Below, in pieces: positions 26,915 to 35,739 of a DNA stretch of 64,000 nt (positions within the stretch are counted from its first letter, which is position 1; every line of letters starts with the position of its first letter). The DNA is taken from NCBI GenBank assembly GCA_027019165.1, contig JALUXC010000012.1:124001-188000 (forward strand), in the 5' to 3' direction. A program made the translations under genes and the position numbers. The notes below the pieces were generated by a model. That model was not told the origin of the DNA and did not search any database. It saw nothing but the letters and a program-made list of their open reading frames with translations. Origin of the DNA: Pseudophaeobacter sp. Lineage in GTDB: Bacteria; Pseudomonadota; Alphaproteobacteria; Rhodobacterales; Rhodobacteraceae.

Positions 26915-26934
26915 CTGTGCGGGTTTTCGCACAG
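26915..26934. promoter_or_regulatory. Palindromic regulator site 2 upstream of dctP
   Basis: CTGTGCGGGTTTTCGCACAG has perfect 7-base arms around GGTTTT. The core TGTGCGG...CGCACA is shared with site 1, so one protein should bind both, side by side on the same face of the helix. Confidence 0.6.
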
Positions 26935-27131
26935 CGTGCAAATGCAGCATCGACGCCTAACCTTTGGGCAGCTCGCATCCACATGAAAAATTTATGAAAA
27001 TTACGAAATGCGGTGATTCCCGACTCAACTGTTGAGAGGAACAGGATGATTCGTGATCCTTTCGGCGGGGCCTTGGCGCGCGGCGCTGAGGCTGTGGAGA
27101 TCAACTTGGAATGGAACCTGGGAGGACCACC

Positions 27132-28133
27132 ATGAAATTCCTGACTGCGACCGCTGCCGCTTTGGCAATGACCGTATCCGCCGGCGCCGTGAGCGCGGCC
27201 TGTGACGAAGGCGAAATCGTCGTCAAGTTCAGCCATGTGACCAACACGGACAAACACCCGAAAGGGATCGCTGCCAGCCTGCTGGAAAAGCGCATCAATG
27301 AAGAGATGAACGGCACCATGTGCCTGGAGGTCTACCCGAACTCCACGCTCTACAATGACAACAAGGTGCTTGAGGCGATGCTGCAGGGCGATGTGCAGCT
27401 GGCCGCGCCCTCGCTCTCGAAGTTCGAGAAATTCACCAAGCAGTTCCGCCTGTTCGATCTGCCCTTCATGTTCAAGAACATCGACGCGGTTGATGCATTC
27501 CAGGCTTCGCCCGATGGTCAGGCCATGCTCGACTCCATGCAGCGCCGTGGCCTGCAGGGGCTGGCCTACTGGCACAACGGCATGAAGCAGATGTCGGCCA
27601 ACAAGCCGCTGGTTGCACCGACCGACGCCAATGGTCTGAAGTTCCGTGTGCAGTCCTCTGACGTGCTGGTCGCTCAGATGGAAGCCATCGGTGGCAGCCC
27701 GCAGAAAATGGCCTTCTCCGAGGTTTACGGCGCGCTGCAACAGGGGGTTGTGGACGGTCAGGAAAACACCTGGTCCAACATCTACGGCAAGAAGTTCTTT
27801 GAGGTGCAGGACGGTATCACCGAAACCAACCACGGCATCATCGACTATCTGGTGGTGACGTCGGTCGACTGGCTGGACAGCCTGGAACCGGAGGTGCGCG
27901 ATCAGTTCCTGACCATCCTCTCCGAAGTGACCGAGGCGCGGAACTCTGAATCCACCAAGGTGAACAATGAGGCCAAAGAGGCGATCATCGCCGCCGGTGG
28001 CACCGTGCGCCAGCTCTCCGCCGAGCAGCGTCAGTCCTGGGTCGACACCATGAAGCCGGTCTGGGCGCAGTTCGCCGGTGACGTGGGCCAGGACAAGATC
28101 GACGCCGCTCAGGCCATCAACGCGGGCTACTGA
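27132..28133 (+). CDS. dctP: TRAP transporter substrate-binding protein DctP
   Basis: 333 residues. MKFLTATAAALAMTVSAGAV, then SAA, is a Sec signal peptide. The mature protein has the DctP fold: VVKFSHVTNTDKHPKG, YPNSTLYNDNKVLEAM, FRVQSSDVLVAQMEAIGGSPQ with the conserved Arg that grips the substrate carboxylate, and EVYGALQQGVVDGQENTW. It captures a C4-dicarboxylate or related organic acid in the periplasm. The ATG at 27132 follows GGGAGGACCACC. The two membrane subunits follow, and the two-component system DctBD precedes it. Confidence 0.92.
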   Translation: MKFLTATAAALAMTVSAGAVSAACDEGEIVVKFSHVTNTDKHPKGIAASLLEKRINEEMNGTMCLEVYPNSTLYNDNKVLEAMLQGDVQLAAPSLSKFEKFTKQFRLFDLPFMFKNIDAVDAFQASPDGQAMLDSMQRRGLQGLAYWHNGMKQMSANKPLVAPTDANGLKFRVQSSDVLVAQMEAIGGSPQKMAFSEVYGALQQGVVDGQENTWSNIYGKKFFEVQDGITETNHGIIDYLVVTSVDWLDSLEPEVRDQFLTILSEVTEARNSESTKVNNEAKEAIIAAGGTVRQLSAEQRQSWVDTMKPVWAQFAGDVGQDKIDAAQAINAGY

Positions 28134-28250
28134 TAGCCCCGCCCCAGGGCGCGCTGCCATGAATGGTCAAGGAGCGCTCTGTTTCGCAGGCGGCGTGGGG
28201 ATCCGCCGCCTGCACTCATTTTTCAATCACACAGTATGGGGGACACTGGC

Positions 28251-28931
28251 ATGTCGGCGGCAAGAACCGGCCCGGCCGGGTTTATCAATTCGCTCGAAGA
28301 AACGCTGATCGCGCTTCTGCTGGGGCTGATGACGATCATCACCTTCGCCAATGTGGTGGCGCGTTTCGTTTTCAACTCCAATATTCTCTGGGCGCTGGAG
28401 CTGACGGTGTTCCTTTTTGCCTGGTTGGTGCTCTTGGGGGCCTCTTATGCGGTCAAGACACATGCGCACCTGGGCGTCGATGCCATCGTCAACACGCTGG
28501 CCGCCCCTGCGCGCCGGGTGCTTGGGCTGATCGCCGTCGGCGCCTGCCTTTTGTTTTCTCTGCTGCTCCTGAAAGGGGCCTATGATTACTGGGCGGTCTT
28601 TGCCGACCTGCCGCCCACCTCGGGACGTTGGTTTCCGACCGGTTTTGACATGAAGGCCCGCAGCCAGAGCTTTTACGAGGTGCAGGATGTGCCGATGATC
28701 GCCATCTTCGGCTTTCTTGAAGATCTGATCAACTATGGCGACGCCTACGAAAAGCTGCCCAAGGTGGTGCCTTATCTGATCCTGCCTCTCTCGATGCTGC
28801 TCTTGGTGATCCGCTTTGCACAGGCTGCGGTGCGCATCTGGAATGGCAGCGCCGACCGGCTGGTTGCAAGCCACGAGGTTGAAGACGAGATGGACGAGGC
28901 GCGCGCGCGCGCGACGGAAGGAGAAAACTGA
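28251..28931 (+). CDS. dctQ: TRAP transporter small permease DctQ
   Basis: 226 residues with four predicted membrane helices, the first around FINSLEETLIALLLGLMTII and the last near LILPLSMLLLVIRFA. The pattern NVVARFVFN followed by LELTVFLFAWLVLLGAS is the DctQ signature. It has an extended periplasmic loop between helices three and four. I prefer the ATG at 28251, with GGGGGAC seven bases upstream, over one 15 bases earlier that has no ribosome binding site. Its stop shares a base with the dctM start. Confidence 0.9.
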   Translation: MSAARTGPAGFINSLEETLIALLLGLMTIITFANVVARFVFNSNILWALELTVFLFAWLVLLGASYAVKTHAHLGVDAIVNTLAAPARRVLGLIAVGACLLFSLLLLKGAYDYWAVFADLPPTSGRWFPTGFDMKARSQSFYEVQDVPMIAIFGFLEDLINYGDAYEKLPKVVPYLILPLSMLLLVIRFAQAAVRIWNGSADRLVASHEVEDEMDEARARATEGEN

Positions 28932-30349
28932 TGGAAGTGGTTCTTCTCTTTGCCATGGTTGTTGGCCTGATGCTGATCGGGGTGCCGATCGCGGTCTCCC
29001 TTGGCCTCAGCTCAACCCTGTTTCTGCTAATCTACTCGGACAGTTCGCTCGCCTCGGTGGCCGGGACGTTGTTTGAAGCCTTCGAGGGGCATTTCACCCT
29101 GCTGGCTATCCCGTTTTTCATCCTCGCCTCGACCTTCATGTCGACGGGTGGCGTGGCGCAGCGGATCATCCGTTTCTCCATCGCCTGCGTCGGGCACTTC
29201 CAGGGCGGTCTGGCCATTGCGGGTGTCTTTGCCTGCATGATGTTCGCAGCCCTTTCGGGATCTTCGCCTGCGACCGTGGTTGCCATCGGATCTATCGTGA
29301 TCGCGGCGATGCGGCAGGCGGGCTATACCAAGGAATTCGCCGCTGGCGTGATCTGTAATGCTGGCACGCTGGGCATCCTGATCCCGCCCTCCATCGTGAT
29401 GGTGGTCTATGCCGCCTCGGTCGATGTGTCCGTGGGGCGGATGTTCCTTGCGGGTATCATTCCCGGGCTTCTGGCAGGTCTCATGTTGATGGTGACGATC
29501 TACGTGATCGCCCGCATCAAGGACATGCCCAAGGGAGAATGGGCCGGCTGGGGCGAGGTTGGCGCCTCCTTCCGCGAGGCCTTCTGGGGGCTGTTCCTGA
29601 TCGTGATCATCATGGTCGGCATCTATGGCTACCCATGGTATTCAGCCGAGCAGGGCCTTTACAAGGAAGCCGCGATCTTCACCCCGACCGAGGCGGCGGC
29701 GGTGGCCTCTGTCTATGCATTCCTGGTTGCGACCTTTGTCTATCGCGACATGGGCCCTCTTGCAGGCACCGAAACGCGTCCGCGCCGAAATCTGTTGCAG
29801 GCTCCGGTGGCCTTGCTCTCGGTCTGGTTTCACAAGGACACCAAGAAGGCGCTGTTTGATGCGGGCAAGCTGACCGTCACGCTGATGTTCGTGATCGCCA
29901 ATGCGCTGATCCTGAAACATGTTCTGACGGACGAGCAGGTGCCACAGCATATCGCCAATGCGATGCTGTCCGCGGGCTTTGGCCCGGTGATGTTCCTCAT
30001 TGTGGTGAATGTGATCCTGCTGATCGGCGGTCAGTTCATGGAGCCGTCGGGTCTTTTGGTGATCGTCGCGCCGCTCGTTTTCCCGATTGCCATCGAACTG
30101 GGCATCGATCCCATCCATCTGGGCATCATCATGGTGGTCAATATGGAGATCGGCATGATCACACCGCCGGTGGGGCTGAACCTCTTCGTCACTTCCGGGG
30201 TTGCGGGGATGCCGATGATGGGCGTCGTGCGGGCGGCGCTGCCGTTCCTCGCGGTACTCTTCGTCTTCCTGATCATGGTGACCTATATCCCGGCGCTCAG
30301 CACGATGATCCCCAATGCGCTGATGGGGCCGGAGATCATAACCAACTAG
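28931..30349 (+). CDS. dctM: TRAP transporter large permease DctM
   Basis: 472 residues, almost all membrane helices. Family motifs include IPFFILASTFMSTGG, FAALSGSSPATVVAIGS, GTLGILIPPSIVMVVYA and, near the end, MEIGMITPPVGLNLFVTSG. It forms the sodium-driven transport channel with DctQ. A hydrophilic insert around residues 275-300 (RPRRNLLQAPVALLSVWFHKD) is longer than in the smallest homologues. It is last in the dctPQM operon, and a terminator with a GAAA tetraloop follows. Confidence 0.92.
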   Translation: MEVVLLFAMVVGLMLIGVPIAVSLGLSSTLFLLIYSDSSLASVAGTLFEAFEGHFTLLAIPFFILASTFMSTGGVAQRIIRFSIACVGHFQGGLAIAGVFACMMFAALSGSSPATVVAIGSIVIAAMRQAGYTKEFAAGVICNAGTLGILIPPSIVMVVYAASVDVSVGRMFLAGIIPGLLAGLMLMVTIYVIARIKDMPKGEWAGWGEVGASFREAFWGLFLIVIIMVGIYGYPWYSAEQGLYKEAAIFTPTEAAAVASVYAFLVATFVYRDMGPLAGTETRPRRNLLQAPVALLSVWFHKDTKKALFDAGKLTVTLMFVIANALILKHVLTDEQVPQHIANAMLSAGFGPVMFLIVVNVILLIGGQFMEPSGLLVIVAPLVFPIAIELGIDPIHLGIIMVVNMEIGMITPPVGLNLFVTSGVAGMPMMGVVRAALPFLAVLFVFLIMVTYIPALSTMIPNALMGPEIITN

Positions 30350-30377
30350 GGTTTTGCAGGTAACTTGGTACCAGTGG

Positions 30378-30406
30378 GGCGCTCCGGGAAACCGGGGCGC
30401 CTTTTT
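30378..30406 (+). terminator. Rho-independent terminator of dctPQM
   Basis: GGCGCTCCGG and CCGGGGCGCC form a 10-bp stem (one G-T pair) closed by a GAAA tetraloop and followed by TTTTT. Confidence 0.85.
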
Positions 30407-30422
30407 CATTTCTCCGCAACAA

Positions 30423-30455
30423 AAAAGGCCCGGCTCCTTGCGGGACGGGCCTTTT
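30423..30455 (-). terminator. Terminator of tpiA
   Basis: AAAAGGCCCG and CGGGCCTTTT form a perfect 10-bp stem with a 13-base loop, 22 bases past the tpiA stop. The preceding A run gives the minus-strand transcript a U tail. Confidence 0.8.
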
Positions 30456-30477
30456 CGTTTGTTTCTGTCGTTGAGGA

Positions 30478-31230
30478 TCAGGAGGCTTCCAGCGCCGAGA
30501 TGATGGGCGAGAAATCCGCCGCCGTCAGGCTGGCCCCACCCACAAGCGCGCCATCCACATTGGACACAGCAAAGATTTCGGCGGCGTTGCCGGGTTTGAC
30601 AGAGCCGCCATAAAGCAGGCGGATGCCATCGGCGATTTCAGTCCCAAATCGCGCGGCCAGTTCGGCGCGCAGGAAATCATGCACTTCGGCGATCTGGTCC
30701 AGTGTGGGCACCTTGCCGGTGCCAATGGCCCAAACGGGTTCATAGGCCACGACCAGGTTGGCGCCGGTCATGCCATCGGGGAGGGAGCCGGTCAACTGAG
30801 TTCCAACGACCGCCAGAGTCTCTCCGGCTTCGCGCTCTTCCAGAGTTTCGCCGATACAGACCACTGCGGTCAGCCCGGCGGCGATGGCCGCTTCGGTCTT
30901 GGCGCGCACATCGGCGTCTGTCTCAGCGTGGTCCGCACGGCGCTCGGAATGGCCAAGGATCACCGCGGTCGCACCTGCGTCGACCAGCATCTCGGCTGAC
31001 AGATCACCTGTATGGGCACCAGAGCCTGCGGCGTGGCAATCCTGACCGCCAATCTGAACCGCGATGCCTCTTGTGGCTTCGGCGGCTCGGGACAGCAGTG
31101 TTGCGGGTGGGCAGATCAGGATATCGGTACCCTTGGGGGCGGGGTGGCTGCCTGCCAGCGCTTCCAGTTCGGCCAGGGATGCCCCTGTGCCGTTCATCTT
31201 CCAGTTTCCCGCTGCCAGTTTCTGCCGCAT
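30478..31230 (-). CDS. tpiA: Triose-phosphate isomerase
   Basis: 250 residues, full length. The start [14 protein letters not shown] holds the substrate-binding Asn and Lys, GHSERR holds the catalytic His, and [12 protein letters not shown] contains the catalytic Glu and the mobile loop. [15 protein letters not shown] binds phosphate. The enzyme interconverts glyceraldehyde 3-phosphate and dihydroxyacetone phosphate. The ATG at 31230 follows GGGGGAGCG; an upstream in-frame start would add 31 residues without family match. Confidence 0.95.
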   Translation of the reverse strand: MRQKLAAGNWKMNGTGASLAELEALAGSHPAPKGTDILICPPATLLSRAAEATRGIAVQIGGQDCHAAGSGAHTGDLSAEMLVDAGATAVILGHSERRADHAETDADVRAKTEAAIAAGLTAVVCIGETLEEREAGETLAVVGTQLTGSLPDGMTGANLVVAYEPVWAIGTGKVPTLDQIAEVHDFLRAELAARFGTEIADGIRLLYGGSVKPGNAAEIFAVSNVDGALVGGASLTAADFSPIISALEAS

Positions 31231-31374
31231 GTGTCGCTCCCCCTGTGTGGTCTGTCGCGCTGTGGTAGCATCCCGGACCAAACGGGGCAATTGCACAAGA
31301 GCCCGAGACCCCAGCGGCAACAAACAAGGGCGACCGAGGCCGCCCCGAACATCATGCAGATGGCCCCGCCACGA

Positions 31375-31734
31375 TCAGGCGCCGGGCACCTCCTTGAAGC
31401 TGATCGACTCCCCACAGCCGCAGGCTTCGGCCACATTGGGATTGTTGAACTTGAACCCGCTTTCCAGCAGCGTGGTTTCATAGTCGATTTCAGTGCCAAA
31501 CAAGAACATCTGAGCCATTGGGGCGATCATTACCCGCGCACCATCCTGTTCGACGACCTCGTCGTTAGGGTCGGCGTCATCGACATATTCCATGGTGTAT
31601 TCCATGCCAGCGCAGCCGCCTTTTTTCACACCGATACGCAGGCCGGCATGACCCGCAGTCTGCATCAGTTTCGAAATCTGCGCCGCCGCTTTGGGGGTGA
31701 TGGTCACAGCCTGTTTGCCGGGGATACCGAACAT
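31375..31734 (-). CDS. A-type iron-sulfur carrier (HesB/IscA/SufA/ErpA family)
   Basis: 119 residues. The family signature is complete: VTITPKAAAQISKLM, then GLRIGVKKGGCAGMEY with the first Cys, and EACGCGES with the last two Cys near the C-terminus. Such proteins carry Fe-S clusters to apo-enzymes. The position near a SufT-like gene fits the SUF branch, but the main suf operon is not in this window. Short spacing on both sides suggests a single-gene unit. Confidence 0.9.
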   Translation of the reverse strand: MFGIPGKQAVTITPKAAAQISKLMQTAGHAGLRIGVKKGGCAGMEYTMEYVDDADPNDEVVEQDGARVMIAPMAQMFLFGTEIDYETTLLESGFKFNNPNVAEACGCGESISFKEVPGA

Positions 31735-31807
31735 GAACGTCTCCAGTTTCGCGCGTTGGCCTTAATCTAAGGCTGCATGCGCCCAGGCTCAAGGGGGCGG
31801 GTGCCAA

Positions 31808-31837
31808 AGGGGCTGCACAGACACTTGTGCAGCCCCT
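31808..31837 (-). terminator. Terminator of the glycerophosphodiesterase gene
   Basis: AGGGGCTGCACA and TGTGCAGCCCCT form a perfect 12-bp stem with a 6-base loop just past the stop at 31848. Confidence 0.7.
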
Positions 31838-31847
31838 GAAAGCTCTC

Positions 31848-33074
31848 CTACAAACCCATGCAATTGGCGTAATAGGTCACCGTCGCGGGCCAGTCGGAAA
31901 ACACGCCCACAACGCCCACGTCCTGCGCCAGAACGTCGAGCACCTGATAGTAGGCCGAAGCGTCCGAGACCTGTGGTTTCACCGATTTGTAGTACCAGCC
32001 GCCGCCCGTCGTCAGTGGGCCGGAACGCTCCATCGACCAGGTGATGATCTTGAGGCCAGCCTTTTTCGCCTCAATGGCATAGGGGGAGGGGACCATCTTG
32101 CCGTCCTCAAGGGTCAGCAGCATCCAGATCGGCGGGGCGACATAGTTGACGCCCATGTCCGCCAGTTCCTGCATCGTCGGTTTGAATGTGGCCGGATCCA
32201 GAGGATCGATTTTGCCCTCATCCGCATCTGATTTGGAATAGCGATCATCCAGATAGACCGCCTGCGCTCCAAACTCCGGCTCGTTCTCGACCCAGTAGAG
32301 GATATCGCTGAGGTCAAAGCTTTGCAGCCAGACGTCGGAGGCGGGGACACCCGCCGCCTTGTACTCATCCACCAGCTTCTGGGCGTAGTCTTCTTGGGTA
32401 AACCCGTGGAAGGGCATGTCGACCGCCGGGGCCTTCAGTTCTGGCGTGAACTTGGCTCCAAAAGAGCGGAACAGGGTGATCGATTCCGCATGGGTCATGC
32501 TGCGCGCGCCATCCACATAGAGCGTGCTGCGCCACGGGGCGACGCCGCCCTGATAGGCCTCGGCAGTGGTGGCCTTCTTGTCGCGGCTGTCCATTTTCGG
32601 GGTGAGGCTGCGGAATTCTTCCAGAGTGATCTCAGAGGTGCGGCACTCGGCCTTGGCATCGGTATCGGCCGTTGCAGGGGTGAAAGGCGTGATGCAGGTT
32701 CCTGCCAGATCGGTGGTCAGGATATTGGTGGTCGTGTGCAGATCGTTCTGAGCATGGCGGCAGACCAGCTCCAGATCCTCGGTAAAGGTCACATCGCACT
32801 CGAGGATTCCCGCGCCCATCTGCGCAGCGGCCCTGTTGCTTTCGACGGTGTGTTCGGGAAACAAGAGCGGCGCGCCGCGATGGCCGATGGAAAAATCCGT
32901 GCGCTGCGGTACTTGCGCGGCGCAGGACTGGAGTTTTTCCTTGAGCGCGCCCTCGGGCAGCTTGTCGATCAGATAGGCTGGGCGCGGCCCGTATGTCAGG
33001 CCGGTGTCAGAGGCGATCAGCGGCGCGGCGGCAAAGGATAGGGCCAGGGCGGGCAGGGCAATGGAAAGGCGCAA
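31848..33074 (-). CDS. Periplasmic glycerophosphodiester phosphodiesterase (GlpQ-like)
   Basis: 408 residues. A signal peptide ([20 protein letters not shown]) is followed by the GDPD catalytic core: [33 protein letters not shown] holds the His-Arg and two acidic residues that bind Ca2+ and catalyse, and KFTPELKAP adds a further acidic ligand. It hydrolyses glycerophosphodiesters to glycerol 3-phosphate and an alcohol. The start is a TTG at 33074, six bases after AGGAGA; the nearby ATG is out of frame. Several inserts make it longer than E. coli GlpQ. Confidence 0.88.
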   Translation of the reverse strand: MRLSIALPALALSFAAAPLIASDTGLTYGPRPAYLIDKLPEGALKEKLQSCAAQVPQRTDFSIGHRGAPLLFPEHTVESNRAAAQMGAGILECDVTFTEDLELVCRHAQNDLHTTTNILTTDLAGTCITPFTPATADTDAKAECRTSEITLEEFRSLTPKMDSRDKKATTAEAYQGGVAPWRSTLYVDGARSMTHAESITLFRSFGAKFTPELKAPAVDMPFHGFTQEDYAQKLVDEYKAAGVPASDVWLQSFDLSDILYWVENEPEFGAQAVYLDDRYSKSDADEGKIDPLDPATFKPTMQELADMGVNYVAPPIWMLLTLEDGKMVPSPYAIEAKKAGLKIITWSMERSGPLTTGGGWYYKSVKPQVSDASAYYQVLDVLAQDVGVVGVFSDWPATVTYYANCMGL

Positions 33075-33178
33075 TTCATGTCTCCTGAAAAGGTGGTTCA
33101 AAACGACAAATCGCGGCGCCGAGTAACACCCGCGCCGCGACATCGTGAAATTATTGTGACACCGCCAAAAAGGCAGGC

Positions 33179-33541
33179 TTACATAAAGCCCAGTTCCAGG
33201 CGCGCCTCGTCCGACATCATCTCCATACCCCAGGGCGGCTCCCAGGTGAGTTCGACATCTACGGATTTGACCCCCGGGACCGGAGATATCGCATCGACGA
33301 TCCAGCCCGGCATCTCACCGGCCACAGGGCAGCCCGGTGCGGTCAGGGTCATGATGATTTTCACGTCGTTCTCATCATTAATATCAATGGTGTAGATCAG
33401 GCCCAGCTCGTAGATATTGACCGGAATTTCAGGGTCATAGACGCTACGGCATGCATCTGCCACCGCATCATAGAGCGGGTGGGAAACGGAAGACGGTGCG
33501 ATCAATGGCGCCCCTTCAAGAGGTTCGGAAGCGTTGGTCAT
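33179..33541 (-). CDS. sufT: SufT/MIP18-family Fe-S assembly protein
   Basis: 120 residues. [21 protein letters not shown] and [17 protein letters not shown] are the MIP18 (DUF59) signature, including the conserved Cys; [22 protein letters not shown] closes the protein. SufT-type members help load Fe-S clusters, and the class also includes PaaD, but no phenylacetate genes are near. The ATG at 33541 follows CAGGGACC; a longer open frame upstream is not conserved-looking. It lies about 1.4 kb from an A-type carrier gene. Confidence 0.85.
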   Translation of the reverse strand: MTNASEPLEGAPLIAPSSVSHPLYDAVADACRSVYDPEIPVNIYELGLIYTIDINDENDVKIIMTLTAPGCPVAGEMPGWIVDAISPVPGVKSVDVELTWEPPWGMEMMSDEARLELGFM

Positions 33542-33627
33542 ATCGGTCCCTGACTGGTTATCCGACGATTTATATAGGGAACTGTGGTGGGGGCGTCCAG
33601 TCTTGCCCAGTTCGGATGGGAATTTCC

Positions 33628-35292
33628 CTAGCGCCCACCGCCGTGCCAGCGCGGCATGGGGCCGGTTTTCCATGTGCAGCCCTTGGGCGGGGGGATGGGG
33701 GTAACGTCTTCCCAGCCGATTGGCGCAATCAGTGGCCATTGAGCTGCAATCTGCTGCTCGACCCAACCACGCCAAAGCCCAAAGAACACCTCGTCTTGCA
33801 GAACCATTCGGGTCCACTGGCAGGGTTCGCCAAGTCGTTTTGTCAGCCGAAATGGCAAACTGACGGATCCATCCAGAAACACATTCCGCCAATCTGTGTC
33901 TTGGTCGAAGGAAAAACTCTTGAGGTTGGCGTTTCGAATGGCTCCGCCATGGTTGGTTGAGCCATTTAGATCAGCATCCAGTAGATTGTTCGCGAAGGTC
34001 TCCTTTCTTGAGATCTTCGATGCAGATAGATCAACGCCATTCATTGAAGCGGACCAGAAATCGGTGCCAATTAAGGTTGCAGAGATCAATGTAGCCTCTT
34101 CCAGCCCTGCGTGGTGAAGGCTGGCATTTGTCAAATTGGCAAAACGCAAGTCAGCTTTTGACAGTGCGGCATTGTCGAGTTTTGCGTGGTTCAATACCGC
34201 TTGTCTCATATCCGCGCCGACTAGTGTTGCGTATTGCATGTTTGCCCCTTCAAGATCGGCCTGGCCAAGCTCTGAAGCGTCGAACTGACCGTTTCTGACA
34301 TCAATTCCTGCCATGAAGGCGCCCGTAAGATTGGCACCCCTGAAGTCGGGTGAGGGAACTGTGGGGGCGGCCCAAGCAGGTTTCTTCAGGGTCTTTACAG
34401 CCATTGTTCTTCGTTTTTGCCATTCAATCTCAAAGGCTTGAGGGGGGCTCTCCGTCCTCTTGCAGCGTGGTGCTTCTCTCTTGCACCATCGTGATAGGAA
34501 ATCGCGTCGCGCAATATCGTAGGGAAGCCAACCTTTGGGGCGTTCCACGACATTCTGGTTTGACAGATCTAACTCCGCTAGCTGATCGGTGCTGCCAGAT
34601 GTTTTTTGCCAAGTGAGGGCCGGAAGAATGAGTAACAGAGCGGACAGCCCGAAGATGGCCGGTATGGTTGACCAGATACGATGCGACTCCTCGGCTGTCG
34701 CCCTATCCTGCATGCCAAGTCTACGATAGGTCATGGCAAGACTTGTTGTACCACAAATGATTGCGATGGCCAGACATGTGGCGGCGATCTGGCTCATCCA
34801 GAGATCGCGGGCGGGCAGAGATTGGCTCCACGCATAACCAAGCACCGCCCACCCAAGCCCCCAGGATAGGGCAAAGTTGACGAGCGCCGAGGCCCCCTCC
34901 ATCGCGCGGGGGGCTGTGCAGTTGTCGCGCCTCAGGTGCCTGCGCAAATGCAGGGCGGCGTCGGTCAAGAGCCAGGGCGAGATCGCATCGCCCAGCCGGG
35001 TGCCATTGACCCGTGCAGGCGCGCTGCCAAGTGCGTCCCACAGGCGGATCAAGTAGAGGTGGAAGTAACAGTAGATCGCTGTGGTCAGCAGCGGGGCGGC
35101 ATAAAAGAACAGCGGCGTCGGTACCGAGACGCCGATCAGCGGTAGCTGCGTGGCTCGGTCGACGCCGTAGAAATCGATATGCTCGACCCCCATCAGCGTC
35201 ACGCCCACGAACAAGAGCGCCGATAGCAGGGCGAACCAGGTGTTGCGGGCGTTGCGGGTCAGCGCGTCTATGCGCTCAATCGGGTCTGTCAT
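33628..35292 (-). CDS. Membrane protein with C-terminal pentapeptide repeats
   Basis: 554 residues. Five membrane helices lie in the first 240 residues. After a Cys- and Arg-rich stretch, residues about 310-450 consist of pentapeptide repeats of the A(D/N)LXX type, such as GANLTGAFMAGIDV, ADLEGANMQYATL and KADLRFANLTNASL, which fold as a right-handed beta-helix. The final 90 residues are Trp-rich. Partner and function are unknown; similar proteins are called low-complexity pentapeptide proteins without assigned roles. The repeat part has visibly lower GC than its flanks. The ATG at 35292 sits six bases after AGGG, which lies inside a long hairpin. Confidence 0.8.
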   Translation of the reverse strand: MTDPIERIDALTRNARNTWFALLSALLFVGVTLMGVEHIDFYGVDRATQLPLIGVSVPTPLFFYAAPLLTTAIYCYFHLYLIRLWDALGSAPARVNGTRLGDAISPWLLTDAALHLRRHLRRDNCTAPRAMEGASALVNFALSWGLGWAVLGYAWSQSLPARDLWMSQIAATCLAIAIICGTTSLAMTYRRLGMQDRATAEESHRIWSTIPAIFGLSALLLILPALTWQKTSGSTDQLAELDLSNQNVVERPKGWLPYDIARRDFLSRWCKREAPRCKRTESPPQAFEIEWQKRRTMAVKTLKKPAWAAPTVPSPDFRGANLTGAFMAGIDVRNGQFDASELGQADLEGANMQYATLVGADMRQAVLNHAKLDNAALSKADLRFANLTNASLHHAGLEEATLISATLIGTDFWSASMNGVDLSASKISRKETFANNLLDADLNGSTNHGGAIRNANLKSFSFDQDTDWRNVFLDGSVSLPFRLTKRLGEPCQWTRMVLQDEVFFGLWRGWVEQQIAAQWPLIAPIGWEDVTPIPPPKGCTWKTGPMPRWHGGGR

Positions 35293-35298
35293 GGAATG

Positions 35299-35334
35299 CC
35301 CTGACGGTATCTGCAAAATCAAATACCGTCAGGG
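35299..35334 (-). promoter_or_regulatory. 12-bp hairpin covering the ribosome binding site of the pentapeptide gene
   Basis: On the minus strand, CCCTGACGGTAT pairs perfectly with ATACCGTCAGGG across a 12-base loop. The last AGGG of the right arm is the only plausible Shine-Dalgarno sequence, six bases before the ATG. When folded, the mRNA would hide the site. The repeat could instead be an operator in DNA. Confidence 0.55.
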
Positions 35335-35417
35335 TAGAGTGTGCGAACCGGTCTGACTAGAGCGCGCGGCGTTGAAATGGCTTCAAACCGCCCTGCCTTT
35401 CGCCAAAGGCTCGAACG

Positions 35418-35451
35418 GGCGTTTCGAAGCCTCTGTTTCCGATGAAACGCC
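35418..35451 (-). terminator. Terminator of the SPFH/NfeD operon
   Basis: GGCGTTTC and GAAACGCC form an 8-bp stem with an 18-base loop, seven bases past the NfeD stop. The loop is long and there is no strong T run, so this is a modest call. Confidence 0.5.
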
Positions 35452-35457
35452 ACCGCC

Positions 35458-35739
35458 TCAGTCGTTGATATCCGTCTCGAAGGTCTTCACCTGGCCGCGG
35501 GGCAGGGCGAAGACGCGGCGGAGGATGAGCCAGGCCACCAGCGACAGCGCCGCGAAGATGAACAGCAGGGCGGGCAACCCAAAGGTGCCGCTGCCCACCG
35601 CCAACAGAAGCACCCCGACGCCGAGCGATCCGGCGGCAAAGCCAAGAAAGACAAAGCCTGGGGCGAGAACCTCAAGGATCCCCAGGACCAGCGCAGCCGC
35701 GCACCAGACCCACCAGAGTGCCCAGAAAGGGGCCGCCAT
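35458..35739 (-). CDS. Short NfeD-family membrane protein
   Basis: 93 residues. Two or three hydrophobic helices (VWCAAALVLGILEVLAPGF, then GVGVLLLAVGSG and LPALLFIFAALSLVAWLI) followed by a short polar tail. This is the short NfeD type, which works with SPFH proteins in membrane microdomains. Its ATG shares a base with the stop of the SPFH gene (TGATG), the usual arrangement of this pair. The C-terminal OB domain of longer NfeD proteins is not present. Confidence 0.85.
   Translation of the reverse strand: MAAPFWALWWVWCAAALVLGILEVLAPGFVFLGFAAGSLGVGVLLLAVGSGTFGLPALLFIFAALSLVAWLILRRVFALPRGQVKTFETDIND

Larger units (their letters stand above)
26832..27131. other. Intergenic region between dctD and dctP
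   Basis: 300 bp containing two long palindromes near its left end and the dctP ribosome binding site (GGGAGGACC) at its right end. An AT-rich stretch at about 26983-27005 (atgaaaaatttatgaaaatt) could be the promoter core. I found no TGGCAC-N5-TTGC sigma-54 promoter. Confidence 0.6.

Noticed and set aside
26935-27131. A sigma-54 promoter before dctP
   Set aside because: I looked for TGGCAC-N5-TTGC and found only poor matches such as around 26965 (tgggcagctcgcat), which lacks the GC element.
25497-28160. An 887-codon minus-strand frame
   Set aside because: It mirrors dctD and dctP, both certain genes on the plus strand; its own product is low in pattern and spans their intergenic region.
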